A program made the translations under genes and the position numbers. A DNA stretch of 64,000 nucleotides from Burkholderia sp. 9120 (lineage in GTDB: Bacteria > Pseudomonadota > Gammaproteobacteria > Burkholderiales > Burkholderiaceae). Below, piece by piece: positions 46,209 through 56,456 of this stretch (the stretch's first letter is position 1; every line of letters begins with the position of its first letter). The notes beneath the pieces were generated by a model. That model made no database searches. It worked only from the letters and a program-made list of their open reading frames with translations, and was not told the DNA's origin. The stretch covers positions 6,200,001-6,264,000 of the forward strand of contig NZ_JQNA01000002.1 in NCBI RefSeq assembly GCF_000745015.1, in the 5' to 3' direction.

Positions 46209-47258
46209 ATGAGCAAGATCGTGAAATCGCGCTGCGCCATCGCTGTCGGTGCTGTCGCGCTCGCGCTGGGCGCCGCGCAAGTCAATGCCGCCGAACTGAC
46301 GGTCGTTAATTTCGGCGGCGCGAATGGCGACGCGCAGAAAGCGGCATTCAACCAGCCGTTCGAAACGCAGACCAGCAATAAAGTGACCGCCGTCGAATAC
46401 AACGGCGAGCAGGCCAAAGTGAAGGCCATGGTCGAAGCCAAGCACGTGAATTGGGACGTGGTGGAAGTCGAATCGGGCGACATTGGCCGCGGCTGCGATG
46501 AAGGTCTGTACGAAAAGCTCGACTGGTCGAAGCTCGGCAAGAAGTCGGATCTGATTCCTGAAGCGCCGCAAACGTGCGGCGTCGGCTTTTTCGTGTGGTC
46601 GACGGCGCTCGCGTATAACGCCGACAAGCTGAAAACGGCGCCGACCGGCTGGGCCGACTTCTGGGACGTGAAGAAATTCCCGGGCAAACGGGCTATGCGC
46701 AAGGGCGCGCGCTACAACCTCGAATTCGCGCTAATGGCCGACGGCGTGGCGCCGAAAGACGTCTACAAGGTTCTCGCCACGAAGGAAGGCCAGGACCGCG
46801 CATTCAAGAAGCTCGACGAGCTGAAACCGAATATTCAATGGTGGGAAGCGGGCGCACAGCCGCCGCAATTCCTCGTGGCGGGCGACGTGGTGATGTCCAC
46901 CGCGTACAACGGCCGGATCGACGCCGCGCAACGCGAAGGCAAGAACCTCAAGGTGGTCTGGAACGGCAGCATTTACGACCTCGACTATTGGGCGATTCCG
47001 AAGGGCACGCCGAACAAGGCGCTGGCCGAGAAGTACATCGCCTATTCGATCTCGTCGAAGCCGCAACAGGACTACGCGCATAACATCGCCTACGGTCCGG
47101 TGAATGTGACGGCAATCAAGGCGCTCGACGCGAAGACGCTCGCCAATCTGCCGAACTCGCCGGCCAACGGCAAGAACGCCGTGCTGCAGAACCTCGCGTT
47201 CTGGACCGACCATGGCGATGAACTGGAGCAGCGCTTCTCGTCGTGGGCTTCGAAGTAA
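46209..47258 (+). CDS. Polyamine-type ABC transporter, periplasmic binding protein (PotD/PotF-like)
   Basis: 349 residues with signal peptide ending near AAQVNA/AELTVVNFGG. PotD-like features are NFGGANGDAQKAAFNQPFE, VEVESGDIGRGCDEGLYEKLDWSKL, GVGFFVWSTALAYNADKL and WNGSIYDLDYWAIPKGTPNK. AAGGAGAG precedes the ATG. The ligand may be putrescine, spermidine, GABA or a related amine; the MocR neighbour favours an amine linked to PLP chemistry. Confidence 0.92.
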   Translation: MSKIVKSRCAIAVGAVALALGAAQVNAAELTVVNFGGANGDAQKAAFNQPFETQTSNKVTAVEYNGEQAKVKAMVEAKHVNWDVVEVESGDIGRGCDEGLYEKLDWSKLGKKSDLIPEAPQTCGVGFFVWSTALAYNADKLKTAPTGWADFWDVKKFPGKRAMRKGARYNLEFALMADGVAPKDVYKVLATKEGQDRAFKKLDELKPNIQWWEAGAQPPQFLVAGDVVMSTAYNGRIDAAQREGKNLKVVWNGSIYDLDYWAIPKGTPNKALAEKYIAYSISSKPQQDYAHNIAYGPVNVTAIKALDAKTLANLPNSPANGKNAVLQNLAFWTDHGDELEQRFSSWASK

Positions 47259-47372
47259 GCGGTTGGGTTTGAGAAGGCGCGGTTCGATCGATAGTGAGCC
47301 GCGCCGTATCGATGCAATGAAACATTCGCGCTTATCCGATGGATGCGCGCGAACGTTCAGATGGAGACGGGT

Positions 47373-48650
47373 GTGACTACGATGACGATCGCCGCCGATT
47401 CGACGCCTGAAGCAAGTGGCCGACTCAAGCGTGAACTGAAGGCCGCGGAATCGAAAAAACGGGCCATGGCCTTGCTGTTGATCGCGCCGCTCGCCATTTT
47501 TCTGCTGTTGATTTTCGTCGTGCCGATCGGCGCGCTGTTGACGCGCGCGGCGCAGAATCCGGAAGTGGTCGGCGCGCTGCCGCATACGCTGAATGCGCTG
47601 AGCGCCTGGGACCGCAAGACGCCGCCGCCGGACGCCGCTTATGCCGCGCTAGCTACCGACCTCACCGCAGTCGCCGACGGCGACGGCATGGGCGCGCTCG
47701 CACGCCGCCTCAACGTGGAGATTCCCGGTTATCGCTCGCTGGTTGCAAAGTCCGCGCGCGCCATGCCGTTCGTCGACGACAACAACAAGCCGCTGCAACT
47801 GACGCCCGCGCAGGTTCACGCCAAATTCGTCGAACTGGACGAACGCTGGAACGACGTCACTTACTGGCAAGCCATCGCCAAGAACTCGGGCGTGTATTCG
47901 GCGTTCTACCTGCTCGCTTCGCTGGATCATAAACAGGACGCGTTCGGTCACATCATACCGACCGATCCCGATCAGCAGATCTACCTCACCGTGTTCGGCC
48001 GCACCTTCGTGATCGGCGCGGTCGTCACGTTCTTCGCGTTGTTGCTCGGCTATCCGCTCGCGTACTGGATTTCGACGCTGTCCGAGCGGCGCGCGAATCT
48101 GGTGATGATCCTCGTGCTGATTCCGTTCTGGACTTCGATCCTCGTGCGCGTGGCCGCATGGATCGTGATTCTGCAAGGCGAAGGGCTGGTGAATAAAGCG
48201 CTGATCGCGAGCGGCCTGATTCACGATCCGCTCGCGCTGCTGTTCAACCGCACCGGCGTCTACATTTCGATGACGCACATTCTGTTGCCGTTCATGATTT
48301 TGCCGCTGTACAGCGTGATGAAATCGATCCCGCCCACGTATCAGCGCGCCGCGGTGTCGCTCGGCAGCCATCCGTTCGCCGCGTTCTGGCGCGTCTATGT
48401 GCCGCAGACCTATCCGGGCATCGGCGCGGGCGCCTTGCTGGTGTTCATTCTCGCGATCGGCTACTACATCACGCCAGCTTTGCTCGGCGGCCCGGGCGAT
48501 CAGATGGTCAGCTACTACGTCGCGTACTTCACCAACGTCACGATCAACTGGGGCATGGCGTGTGCGCTCGGCGGTCTGCTGCTCGCCGCGACGCTCGTGC
48601 TGTACGTGATCTATGGACGCTTCACGCGTTCGTCATTGAGCCTTGGCTGA
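47373..48650 (+). CDS. Polyamine-type ABC transporter, permease with long periplasmic insert (PotB-like)
   Basis: About 425 residues from a GTG with GGAGACGG upstream; ATG 47382 is also possible. TM1 (MALLLIAPLAIFLLLIFVV) is followed by an unusually long ~170-residue mostly periplasmic region. Then come five helices of the BPD_transp_1 fold, including the EAA-like loop region (SLGSHPFAAFWRVYVPQTYPGI). It pairs with the permease encoded 15 bp downstream. Confidence 0.9.
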   Translation: MTTMTIAADSTPEASGRLKRELKAAESKKRAMALLLIAPLAIFLLLIFVVPIGALLTRAAQNPEVVGALPHTLNALSAWDRKTPPPDAAYAALATDLTAVADGDGMGALARRLNVEIPGYRSLVAKSARAMPFVDDNNKPLQLTPAQVHAKFVELDERWNDVTYWQAIAKNSGVYSAFYLLASLDHKQDAFGHIIPTDPDQQIYLTVFGRTFVIGAVVTFFALLLGYPLAYWISTLSERRANLVMILVLIPFWTSILVRVAAWIVILQGEGLVNKALIASGLIHDPLALLFNRTGVYISMTHILLPFMILPLYSVMKSIPPTYQRAAVSLGSHPFAAFWRVYVPQTYPGIGAGALLVFILAIGYYITPALLGGPGDQMVSYYVAYFTNVTINWGMACALGGLLLAATLVLYVIYGRFTRSSLSLG

Positions 48651-48665
48651 ACGGAGTCAATTGCG

Positions 48666-49505
48666 ATGAAACTTGCCAAGCCTTTGTTCGCACCGCATAC
48701 GTCGATGGTGGAGCGCGTGTGGTATTTCGCGCTGCGCGCACTGGCCGTGCTGACGCTGCTGTATCTCATTCTGCCGGTGCTGGCGATCGTACCGCTGTCG
48801 TTTTCGTCGAGCACGTTTCTGGTGTATCCGATCCCGGGCTGGTCGCTGCGCTGGTATCAGAACCTGCTCGCCTCCGATGAATGGCGCACGGCCGCCAAAA
48901 ACAGTTTCATCGTGGCGCCGTCGGCAACAATCGTCGCGACGGTGCTCGGCACGCTGGCGGCGATCGGCTTGACCAAAGCGAACTTCCGCGGCAAAGGGCT
49001 GCTAATGGCGATCCTGATCTCGCCGATGATCGTGCCGGTGGTGGTGGTCGGCGTCGGCATGTATCTGTTCTTTGCGCCGCTTGGGTTGGCCAATACGTAT
49101 ATCGGGTTGATTCTCGCGCACGCGTCGCTCGGCGTGCCCTTCGTCGTCACGACGGTCGCGGCCACGCTGCAGGGGTTCAATTACAACCTGGTGCGCGCCA
49201 GTTTGTCGCTGGGTGCGAATCCGGTCAAAACGTTCTTTCGCATTACGTTGCCGGTGATCGCACCGGGCGTTATCTCGGGTGCGCTGTTCGCGTTCGCGAC
49301 ATCGTTCGATGAAGTGGTCGTCACGCTGTTCCTTGCCGGCGCGGATCAGACTACGCTGCCGCGCCAGATGTTCACCGGCATCCGCGAGAACATCAGCCCG
49401 ACCATTGCGGCGCTCGCAACGATTCTGATCGTGTTCTCCACGGGCCTACTGTTGGCGCTCGAATGGTTGCGAGGCCGCAATGCCGCGCGCGCGGTCAAGG
49501 CCTGA
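48666..49505 (+). CDS. Polyamine-type ABC transporter, permease (PotC-like)
   Basis: 279 residues, six membrane helices. The EAA-like loop ASLSLGANPVKTFFRITLPVIAPGVISG lies in the second half, for contact with the ATPase. The start follows the previous stop by 15 bp with ACGGAG upstream. It completes the four-gene transporter. Confidence 0.92.
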   Translation: MKLAKPLFAPHTSMVERVWYFALRALAVLTLLYLILPVLAIVPLSFSSSTFLVYPIPGWSLRWYQNLLASDEWRTAAKNSFIVAPSATIVATVLGTLAAIGLTKANFRGKGLLMAILISPMIVPVVVVGVGMYLFFAPLGLANTYIGLILAHASLGVPFVVTTVAATLQGFNYNLVRASLSLGANPVKTFFRITLPVIAPGVISGALFAFATSFDEVVVTLFLAGADQTTLPRQMFTGIRENISPTIAALATILIVFSTGLLLALEWLRGRNAARAVKA

Positions 49506-49659
49506 GGTTCATGATCGAGACTGCGACGTTGGATATTTAAGGTTCCTTACATTCTGCAAAGTTCCGAACCGTTTCTAAGATTGTTCCCATTCCCCGTGTG
49601 TCTGCGTCTGTTCATACTCTGAGCCCTCTTCAGCAAGATGCGCTCGACGCAGACAGTCA

Positions 49660-50718
49660 ATGAAACTCCAGCTAACCCTGCTTGTCTGCGTGCTGACCTT
49701 AACGGGCTGCGCGGACCGTGCTGCGCGTGAGCGGCTAGGTATCGAAGACGCCTCCGTGTTGAGAACAGGCATTGGCGCCACGCAGGACGAACCTGCGGGC
49801 GCGGCCAACTCGCAATGGGTGAATGCTTACGCGCCGATCGCGAACAGCCGCGCTGCGATGACGTCGTTACAGGAACGCCTCGATCGCGCGCCCGGTAGCC
49901 GCAACGACTATTTTCGAGCGAAGGCGCAATGCTGGCTGGACGCTGCCCAGCAGGCGCGACAAGCGCATGACCAATGGGGCTTCGTCGAGGAGGCGATCGG
50001 CCAGGCCGCGACGATCACGGTCGGCGTTGAGCGCGGCACACCGTTATCGGCTGCGAATGCCGCGTTGCGCACTGTGTCCACGGTACGTCCTGATCTGTGG
50101 GGGATCGTCAACGCAATCAAGGCAGATCCCGCCCTCGCTCAATGTCCGCCAGCGCAGCCGCCGCTTGCCTGCGCCGAAGTCGAACTGATGCAGGCGGGGC
50201 ATGACGCATGGATACGAAGTTTCGCCGATGCCGAGAAGCACTTGCCTGACGTCAAAGACAAGCTGCGCAAATCGGCCGAAACAGCGATGCAATGCAAGCA
50301 GGCCATGTCGGCATCGGTGCCCGTGTCGGCGTTGCCGGTAAAAGCGCCGCAAACAATGACGCTGCGGGCGGACTCGCTGTTCCGTTTCAACGACGCCTCG
50401 ATATTGCCGGCTGGACAGCGCCAACTCGATGACGTGGTGAGCGCGCTAAAAAACGCGCCTGCCGTTCACGCCTTGCAGGTCACCGGCTATGCGGACCGTC
50501 TTGGCGGCGCGGCCCGCAATCAGTGGTTGTCGACGCAACGTGCGCAAACCGTCGAGCAGTATTTGCGCGCGCGTAGCGTGACATTGCCGATTACCGCGCG
50601 AGGTCGAGGCAGTGCGAATCAGCGGGTTGAATGCCATCAGAGCAGGCAGGACGCTTTGGTGCGATGTCTCGCACCGAACCGTCGTGTCGAGATAGAGCTG
50701 GTGGGCGCGGCGGCTTAG
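49660..50718 (+). CDS. OmpA-like peptidoglycan-binding lipoprotein
   Basis: 352 residues. Lipobox LTGC at Cys17 marks an outer-membrane lipoprotein. The middle ~210 residues are helical with three Cys pairs. The C-terminal ~110 residues are OmpA-like (LRADSLFRFNDASILPAGQRQLDDVVSALK, VTGYADRLG, NQWLSTQRAQTVEQYLRARSV) and would bind peptidoglycan, ending in NRRVEIELVG. A 236-bp gap separates it from the response-regulator gene, so it may or may not share a promoter with that cluster. Confidence 0.88.
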   Translation: MKLQLTLLVCVLTLTGCADRAARERLGIEDASVLRTGIGATQDEPAGAANSQWVNAYAPIANSRAAMTSLQERLDRAPGSRNDYFRAKAQCWLDAAQQARQAHDQWGFVEEAIGQAATITVGVERGTPLSAANAALRTVSTVRPDLWGIVNAIKADPALAQCPPAQPPLACAEVELMQAGHDAWIRSFADAEKHLPDVKDKLRKSAETAMQCKQAMSASVPVSALPVKAPQTMTLRADSLFRFNDASILPAGQRQLDDVVSALKNAPAVHALQVTGYADRLGGAARNQWLSTQRAQTVEQYLRARSVTLPITARGRGSANQRVECHQSRQDALVRCLAPNRRVEIELVGAAA

Positions 50719-50954
50719 CGGGTTCTTCTGTCGAGCGTGTCTCTGTGCGAAACGGAGCCACTAACCTGAAACGCGGCACATTCTCGTCGCCATGCGACAA
50801 CCGCCACTAGCGTGCAGGGGTGCGGCAGTACTTGCCGGTCCTCTGTCTTCCATGCTCGGAACGAGCGAAAGCGCCGCACGAATTAATGCATCGTCAGACC
50901 AGATGGCGTCGACGATTTGTGCGGCAAAGGATTTTTTAAAAAGGAAAGTAAACC

Positions 50955-51590
50955 ATGTCAACTATTCTGGTTATCGATGATCATCCGGCATTCCGGATGG
51001 TTATCAAAATGCAACTCATGCAATTACTCGGTATCGAAGAAGTCATCGAAGCCGACAATGGACAAACCGCTGTCGAGCTTGCCCGGCAATACACGCCGAA
51101 ACTCGCCATATTGGACCTCGACATTCCGCGCATCAGCGGGCTCGATGTGATCCCGCGTCTGAAGCTTGCGCATCCGGCGATTCGTGTGCTGGTTTTGTCT
51201 GGACACGACCCCGCCATTTTTGCGCCGCGCGCGATGCGCTCCGGCGTCCACGGCTTCGTAGGCAAGTCGCAGGAAATGAAGGAGATCTTGCGCGGCGTGG
51301 AGGCGGTATTAGCGGGCTACACGGTCTTCCCGGTGACCGCCAACGGCGCCGGCATCGCGCCTGCCGTCGGCATGGGTGGCGAGGAAGACAGGATCGGTCT
51401 GCTGTCGGACAAGGAACTGGTGATTCTTCAAATGCTCGCAAAGGGTCTGTCGAATAAAGCGATCGGCGACGCGCTATTTATGAGCGACAAAACCGTCAGC
51501 ACGTACAAGAGCCGCATTCAGGAAAAACTTGGGCTCTCATCATTGGCGGCACTCATCGAGTTCGCTTCGTTGCACAGACTGATCGATTGA
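50955..51590 (+). CDS. BvgA/EvgA-like response regulator (REC + LuxR-type HTH)
   Basis: 211 residues. Receiver domain with acidic pair Asp8/Asp9 (VIDDHPAFR), phosphoacceptor Asp54 (AILDLDIP), a Ser in LVLSGHDP and Lys in GFVGKS. The C-terminal LuxR/FixJ HTH reads LSDKELVILQMLAKGLSNKAIGDALFMSDKTVSTYKSRIQEKLG. The layout and many motifs match Bordetella BvgA and E. coli EvgA, which take phosphate from an HPt domain. AAAAAGGAAAG is just upstream. The following gene encodes a membrane HPt protein, a fitting donor. Confidence 0.93.
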   Translation: MSTILVIDDHPAFRMVIKMQLMQLLGIEEVIEADNGQTAVELARQYTPKLAILDLDIPRISGLDVIPRLKLAHPAIRVLVLSGHDPAIFAPRAMRSGVHGFVGKSQEMKEILRGVEAVLAGYTVFPVTANGAGIAPAVGMGGEEDRIGLLSDKELVILQMLAKGLSNKAIGDALFMSDKTVSTYKSRIQEKLGLSSLAALIEFASLHRLID

Positions 51591-51601
51591 GTTTCGCCGC
51601 T

Positions 51602-52483
51602 ATGAATAAGATTAGCCCGTCGCATTCTTCTGCGGGTGTGCATTGTCGTACGCGGTGCCTGGTTCGCCATGTTTCTGCTGGTCATGCTTGCCCTGTTGGG
51701 TTGACTTCGATCCGTCTCGCGTCGGTATTGGGGTGTTTTTGTGCATTTGCATTGCTGTGGGCGCTGTCAATGCGCGCGAACGCGCTACCGTTGAGCGACA
51801 GCAGGGCGAACGCCGTGCAGATCGATATTTCACGGCCGGGCGCGCACGGTGCGGCAGGTCAGCAATCGTGGATATTGATGCTCGTGGCGCCAGTTGTTGC
51901 CGCCCTCGCCGGCGCCTGTCTATTCCGGATCGCGCAGCGGCGTGCTGCTCAGAAGGCAAAAAATGCTGCCCATAAACGGAGTACCCATCGAGAACTAGCG
52001 GCGCCGCGCGGCCGTGCGAGCTTGAGCGCGTCGTTTGCCGTCGAGTCATGGTGCGAGGAGTCGAGATCGGCTTACGCCGGTCCGCAAGCGCAAGTTCCTT
52101 CCACTGGGGAGGTCGAGGCGGACATCGCCGGGAACGCGTCTTTCGAGCCATTCGAAGCACGCTATCTTCAGGCGCTGTCCGAAGAGGGCATCGATCTCCA
52201 GACGTTTCTGGCCGGTTGGCGCGATGCAATGGACGAAGACCTCGCCCATCTCAATGCGTTGCGTCGCGACGGCGAGTTCGACCGTTTGCGCGGCGTGCTG
52301 CATCGGTTGAGCGGGGCGGTTGGACTCGTCGGCGCGTGCAGCCTGATGGAAGCGTTGCGGCACACGAGTGCCGCGCCACCGGCGCATAACGCTGGTTCCA
52401 TCGACGTGCTGACAACCCGCGTAAGGACTTTGGTCATGCAACTTGACACTGCGGCCCACACCTATCGGAGCACCCCGCGATGA
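51602..52483 (+). CDS. Membrane-anchored HPt (histidine phosphotransfer) protein
   Basis: 293 residues from ATG 51602; a TTG at 51587 overlapping the previous stop is possible. Two membrane helices (LASVLGCFCAFALLWAL and SWILMLVAPVVAALAGACLF) flank a ~30-residue periplasmic loop. A linker of about 75 residues leads to a C-terminal HPt-like helical bundle (LQALSEEGIDLQTFLAGWRDAMDEDLAHLNAL, then RLRGVLHRLSGAVGLVGA). His234 in LHRLSGAVG is the expected phosphorylated residue. There is no HATPase domain. It looks like the last part of a BvgS-type hybrid sensor without its kinase. Confidence 0.78.
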   Translation: MNKISPSHSSAGVHCRTRCLVRHVSAGHACPVGLTSIRLASVLGCFCAFALLWALSMRANALPLSDSRANAVQIDISRPGAHGAAGQQSWILMLVAPVVAALAGACLFRIAQRRAAQKAKNAAHKRSTHRELAAPRGRASLSASFAVESWCEESRSAYAGPQAQVPSTGEVEADIAGNASFEPFEARYLQALSEEGIDLQTFLAGWRDAMDEDLAHLNALRRDGEFDRLRGVLHRLSGAVGLVGACSLMEALRHTSAAPPAHNAGSIDVLTTRVRTLVMQLDTAAHTYRSTPR

Positions 52484-53550
52484 CTCGACCATGGGCCTTG
52501 ATTCAAGGCGATCTTGCGTTGCCGAATGCGCGACTGCTCAGCGGCCTGCCGGCGCCTTTCGGTTTGAAACCGCAGCCGGTGCGGACCGGCGCGCAGCAAG
52601 AACCGCTGTCCGCAGTGCGCGACGAGACGCAACAGGCCAATCGGCGCGGGGTGCAGGCCCGAGTGCCTGCAACACCGCGGGATCCCGTTACGCCGGGGTC
52701 AAAGTTTGTTTTTTTCTACAAGTTGCCGCCGCAGCGCGAATATTCGGATCGTTTCGACGCTCAGTTGGCCGAAGCGCGGCGTTACCTTGAAATGGGCAAG
52801 GCGCGACCGCGTTCGTCGCGCTCGGACCATGTAGTCGGAGCGGCCATTTTTCTGAGCTGCAGCATTGCGCTGGCCTGGCTGCTGTCGACCTGTGCAACGC
52901 GCGACGCCAACAAGACAACGTCCGTAGCGGTGACGCGTCCAGTCGTGCCATTGCAGGGCGGCCCAGGCGTGGCTTTGCCAAAAGCGCACGCCGAAGCTCG
53001 TTCGGCGGACGCGCTCACGGACCGTTCGCAAACGCTGGGCTCTGAGGTGTCTACAGCGCTCGATGCAAGCCGGCATCAAACGGGCAACGCGTCGCCTGCC
53101 ACCGATACGGCGCCGAAAATCGCGTTCAAAGCCGAGCCAACGCAAATGTCGCCCCGCGCCGAGTCGCATTTGGCCACGCGAGGTTCTCGCCGCAATCCCG
53201 AAACGACGCTCGCCGCCGCCAAACCTGCCGGGCGTGTCGCTATGGCGCGCCTGACTCAGGCGCAGGTCGAAGCGCGTGTTGCTCTGATCCGTGTCACTTC
53301 TTCGGCCACCAAGCCGTCCCTATCGCATCAGACCGAATGGACCGCGCAGGCCTCGTCTACCCACGACACGGCTGAGCGCGCCGCGTTACTCGATTGGGCG
53401 GCGCGACAGCGGCGCGCGAGCGTCACGCTGCGTGCCACAGTGCCCGCGCCCGGCGAAACCGAGATCGAGACCGACTGGAATGCCCGCATGACGCAGCGAA
53501 GGATCACCGATAACCCCGCCGCCTTCCAGGTCAACCGAGGCCAACCGTAA
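52480..53550 (+). CDS. Single-pass membrane hypothetical protein, coupled to HPt gene
   Basis: 356 residues. The ATG overlaps the stop of the HPt gene (ATGA), so translation is probably coupled. An N-terminal ~115-residue cytosolic part contains KFVFFYKLPPQREYSDRFDAQLAEARRYLEMG, a possible domain. One transmembrane helix lies near 118-137 (VVGAAIFLSCSIALAWLLS). The remaining ~215 residues are Ala/Thr/Ser-rich and basic, of low complexity. I know no family. Being in the HPt/response-regulator unit, it is a candidate accessory or output partner. Confidence 0.75.
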   Translation: MTRPWALIQGDLALPNARLLSGLPAPFGLKPQPVRTGAQQEPLSAVRDETQQANRRGVQARVPATPRDPVTPGSKFVFFYKLPPQREYSDRFDAQLAEARRYLEMGKARPRSSRSDHVVGAAIFLSCSIALAWLLSTCATRDANKTTSVAVTRPVVPLQGGPGVALPKAHAEARSADALTDRSQTLGSEVSTALDASRHQTGNASPATDTAPKIAFKAEPTQMSPRAESHLATRGSRRNPETTLAAAKPAGRVAMARLTQAQVEARVALIRVTSSATKPSLSHQTEWTAQASSTHDTAERAALLDWAARQRRASVTLRATVPAPGETEIETDWNARMTQRRITDNPAAFQVNRGQP

Positions 53551-53571
53551 GGGCGCGCCGAAAAAAGCGCG

Positions 53572-53600
53572 CAAAAAAAAGCCCGACCAACGGTCGGGCT
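53572..53600 (-). terminator. Rho-independent terminator of the acnA end of the TCA block
   Basis: Stem AGCCCGACC / GGTCGGGCT (53580-53588 with 53592-53600) around an AAC loop. Read on the minus strand it is followed by eight T. A second hairpin GGCTGCGT/ACGCAGCC lies at about 53609-53635. Confidence 0.85.
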
Positions 53601-53690
53601 TCTAAAGTCGGCTGCGTCCTTCCACAGAACGCAGCCCCTGCAAAACAGCATGGCTGTTTGCGTTGCCGCTAACTCAGCTAAACAGGCAGC

Positions 53691-56408
53691 TTAAGCAGCC
53701 AGCAGCGAACGCAGCACGAACGGCAGAATCCCGCCGTGCTTGTAGTAGTCGACTTCGATCGGCGTGTCGATACGCAGCAGCACCTGAACGCGCTTTTCCT
53801 TGCCGTCCTTGCCACGAATCACCAGCGTCACTTCCTGTTGCGGCTTGAAGTCCGAACCCAGGCCTTCGATGTCGTACGTTTCTTCGCCGGTAATACCGAG
53901 CGATTGCACGCTATCCGAGCCCTTGAACTGCAGCGGCAGAACGCCCATGCCGACCAGGTTCGAACGGTGAATCCGTTCGAAGCTGCGTGCGACCACGGCC
54001 TTCACGCCCAGCAGTTGCGTACCCTTCGCAGCCCAGTCACGCGACGAGCCCGTGCCGTACTCTTCGCCCGCGAACACGATGGTCGGCGTGCCGGCGTCGA
54101 TGTACTTCATCGCTGCGTCGTAGATCGATTCCTGTTCGCCGCTCGGCTGGTGAATCGTCAGGCCGCCTTCCACGCGCGTGCCGTCTGCCTTCGCCGGGAT
54201 CAGCAGGTTCTTGATCCGGACGTTCGCGAACGTACCGCGCATCATCACGTCGTGGTTGCCGCGGCGCGAGCCGTAGCTGTTGAAGTCGGCTTTCTGCACG
54301 CCGTTTGCCTTCAGCCACTTGCCTGCCGGCGAGTCTTCCTTGATCGAGCCAGCCGGGCTGATGTGGTCGGTCGTGACCGAGTCACCGAAGATGCCCAGTG
54401 CGCGTGCGTTCGTGACTGCGGCGATGCTGTCGGCCGGCGTCATCGAGAAGTCCTTGCCGAAGAACGGCGGCTCAGCGATGTAGGTCGACTTCGGCCAGTC
54501 GTAGACTTGACCTTCTTCGCCTTCGATCTTGCTCCACAGGTCGCCCTTCTTGGTCAGCGACGCGTAGTTCTTGCGGAACGCGTCGGCGTCGAGTGCGAAC
54601 TTGAGCAGCTCGTTGACTTCTTCGCTGGTCGGCCAGATGTCGCCCAGGTAGATGTCCTTGCCGCCCTTGCCCTTACCGACCGGTTCCGTCATCAGGTCGC
54701 GCGTGATGTTGCCGGCGATCGCGTAAGCGACGACCAGCGGCGGCGAGGCCAGGAAGTTCGCGCGGATGTTCGGGTGAATCCGCGCTTCGAAGTTACGGTT
54801 GCCCGACAGCACCGCAGCCGCGACGATGTCGTTCTTCGTGATCGCTTCGTTCAGTTCCGGCGTCAGGTCGCCCGCGTTACCGATACAGGTCGTGCAACCG
54901 TAAGCGGCCAGCGTGAAGCCCAGCTTGTCGAGGTACTTCAGCAGATCGGTCTTCGTCAGGTACTCGGTGACGATACGCGATCCCGGTGCGAGCGACGTCT
55001 TGATGTGCGGCGCGACCGTCAGGCCGGCTTCCACCGCCTTCTTCGCCAGCAGGCCGGCGGCCAGCAGCACGCTCGGGTTCGACGTGTTCGTGCACGACGT
55101 AATCGCCGCGATCAGGATGTCGCCGTTCTTCACGTCGACGCCGTTGGTCGTGGTGTATTGCGCGTCCAGATCGGCTTCCTTCTTCGCGAAGCCGTTTTCT
55201 GCCACCGGCTTCGAGAACAGGTCGCTGAAGGTCGACTTCACGTGACCGATTTCGATACGGTCTTGCGGGCGCTTCGGACCTGCCAGCGACGGCGTGACCG
55301 TGCCGAGATCCAGCGTGACGACCTTGGTGTAGTCGATCTGGCCAGCCTTCGGAATACCGAACAGGCCTTGTGCCTTGAAGTAGTTTTCGAAGGCCGAGAT
55401 TTCCGCGTCCGTGCGGCCCGTGCCCTTGAAGTAGTCGATGGTTTTTTCGTCGACCGGGAAGAAGCCCATGGTTGCGCCGTATTCCGGCGCCATGTTGCCG
55501 ATCGTTGCACGATCCGGCAGCGACAGCGACTTCGTGCCTTCGCCAAAGAACTCGACGAACTTGCCGACCACTTTCTCTTTACGCAGCAGTTCGGTCACGG
55601 TCAGGACCAGATCGGTCGCCGTCAGACCTTCGCGCAGCTTGCCCTTCAGTTCGACGCCAACCACGTCAGGCGTCAGGAAGTACACCGGCTGGCCGAGCAT
55701 GCCGGCTTCCGCTTCGATACCGCCCACGCCCCAGCCCACCACGCCGATACCGTTGATCATCGTGGTGTGGCTGTCGGTGCCGACCAGCGAATCCGGGTAG
55801 TACACCGTATCCGTGCCTTCAGCCTTCTTGTGCACGCCGCGTGCGAGGTATTCCAGGTTCACCTGGTGGACGATACCGACGCCCGGCGGCACGACCTTGA
55901 ACGTGTCGAATGCCTGCATGCCCCACTTCATGAACTGGTAGCGCTCGTTATTGCGCTGGAATTCCAGTTTCATGTTCAGATCGAGCGCGTTCTTTTCGCG
56001 GAAGTGATCGATCTGCACCGAGTGATCGACGACCAGATCGACCGGGACCAGCGGTTCGATCGACTTCGGATCCTTGCCCATGTGCTTGGCGACACCGCGC
56101 ATGGCAGCGATGTCGGCGAGCAGCGGCACGCCGGTAAAGTCTTGCAGCACCACGCGCGACACGACGAACGGGATTTCGTCGACGCGCGATGCGGTCGGCT
56201 TCCAGTTGGCCAGTTGCGTGATGTGTTCTTCGGCGATCTTCTTGCCGTCGTAGTTACGCAGCACCGATTCCAGCACGATTCGGATCGAAACCGGCAGGCG
56301 GTCGATCTTGATGTTCAGTGCCTTGCCGAGTTGCGGCAGGGAGTAGAACTTGCCTTTGCCGGAACCGCTGTCGAATTCCTTGAGCGTTTTGTGGAGGTTG
56401 TGGGCCAT
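53691..56408 (-). CDS. acnA: Aconitate hydratase A
   Basis: 905 residues, full length for AcnA/IRP-type aconitase. [4Fe-4S] cysteines lie in SCTNTSNP and [12 protein letters not shown]. Substrate motifs include [30 protein letters not shown] and the C-terminal swivel domain with [43 protein letters not shown]. It isomerises citrate to isocitrate and, in this family, can also hydrate 2-methyl-cis-aconitate. It is the last gene of the minus-strand block, 48 bp after prpD. Confidence 0.96.
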   Translation of the reverse strand: MAHNLHKTLKEFDSGSGKGKFYSLPQLGKALNIKIDRLPVSIRIVLESVLRNYDGKKIAEEHITQLANWKPTASRVDEIPFVVSRVVLQDFTGVPLLADIAAMRGVAKHMGKDPKSIEPLVPVDLVVDHSVQIDHFREKNALDLNMKLEFQRNNERYQFMKWGMQAFDTFKVVPPGVGIVHQVNLEYLARGVHKKAEGTDTVYYPDSLVGTDSHTTMINGIGVVGWGVGGIEAEAGMLGQPVYFLTPDVVGVELKGKLREGLTATDLVLTVTELLRKEKVVGKFVEFFGEGTKSLSLPDRATIGNMAPEYGATMGFFPVDEKTIDYFKGTGRTDAEISAFENYFKAQGLFGIPKAGQIDYTKVVTLDLGTVTPSLAGPKRPQDRIEIGHVKSTFSDLFSKPVAENGFAKKEADLDAQYTTTNGVDVKNGDILIAAITSCTNTSNPSVLLAAGLLAKKAVEAGLTVAPHIKTSLAPGSRIVTEYLTKTDLLKYLDKLGFTLAAYGCTTCIGNAGDLTPELNEAITKNDIVAAAVLSGNRNFEARIHPNIRANFLASPPLVVAYAIAGNITRDLMTEPVGKGKGGKDIYLGDIWPTSEEVNELLKFALDADAFRKNYASLTKKGDLWSKIEGEEGQVYDWPKSTYIAEPPFFGKDFSMTPADSIAAVTNARALGIFGDSVTTDHISPAGSIKEDSPAGKWLKANGVQKADFNSYGSRRGNHDVMMRGTFANVRIKNLLIPAKADGTRVEGGLTIHQPSGEQESIYDAAMKYIDAGTPTIVFAGEEYGTGSSRDWAAKGTQLLGVKAVVARSFERIHRSNLVGMGVLPLQFKGSDSVQSLGITGEETYDIEGLGSDFKPQQEVTLVIRGKDGKEKRVQVLLRIDTPIEVDYYKHGGILPFVLRSLLAA

Positions 56409-56456
56409 GGTGTTTTCCTTGGTTTGATCGCGGAACTACAGTACTTATTAACTTGA

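Noticed and set aside
53736..56456. 906-residue open frame on the plus strand opposite acnA
   Set aside because: It mirrors the aconitase gene codon for codon in a GC-rich genome, is extremely Arg/His/Val/Asp-rich and shows no domain, while acnA on the other strand is unmistakable.
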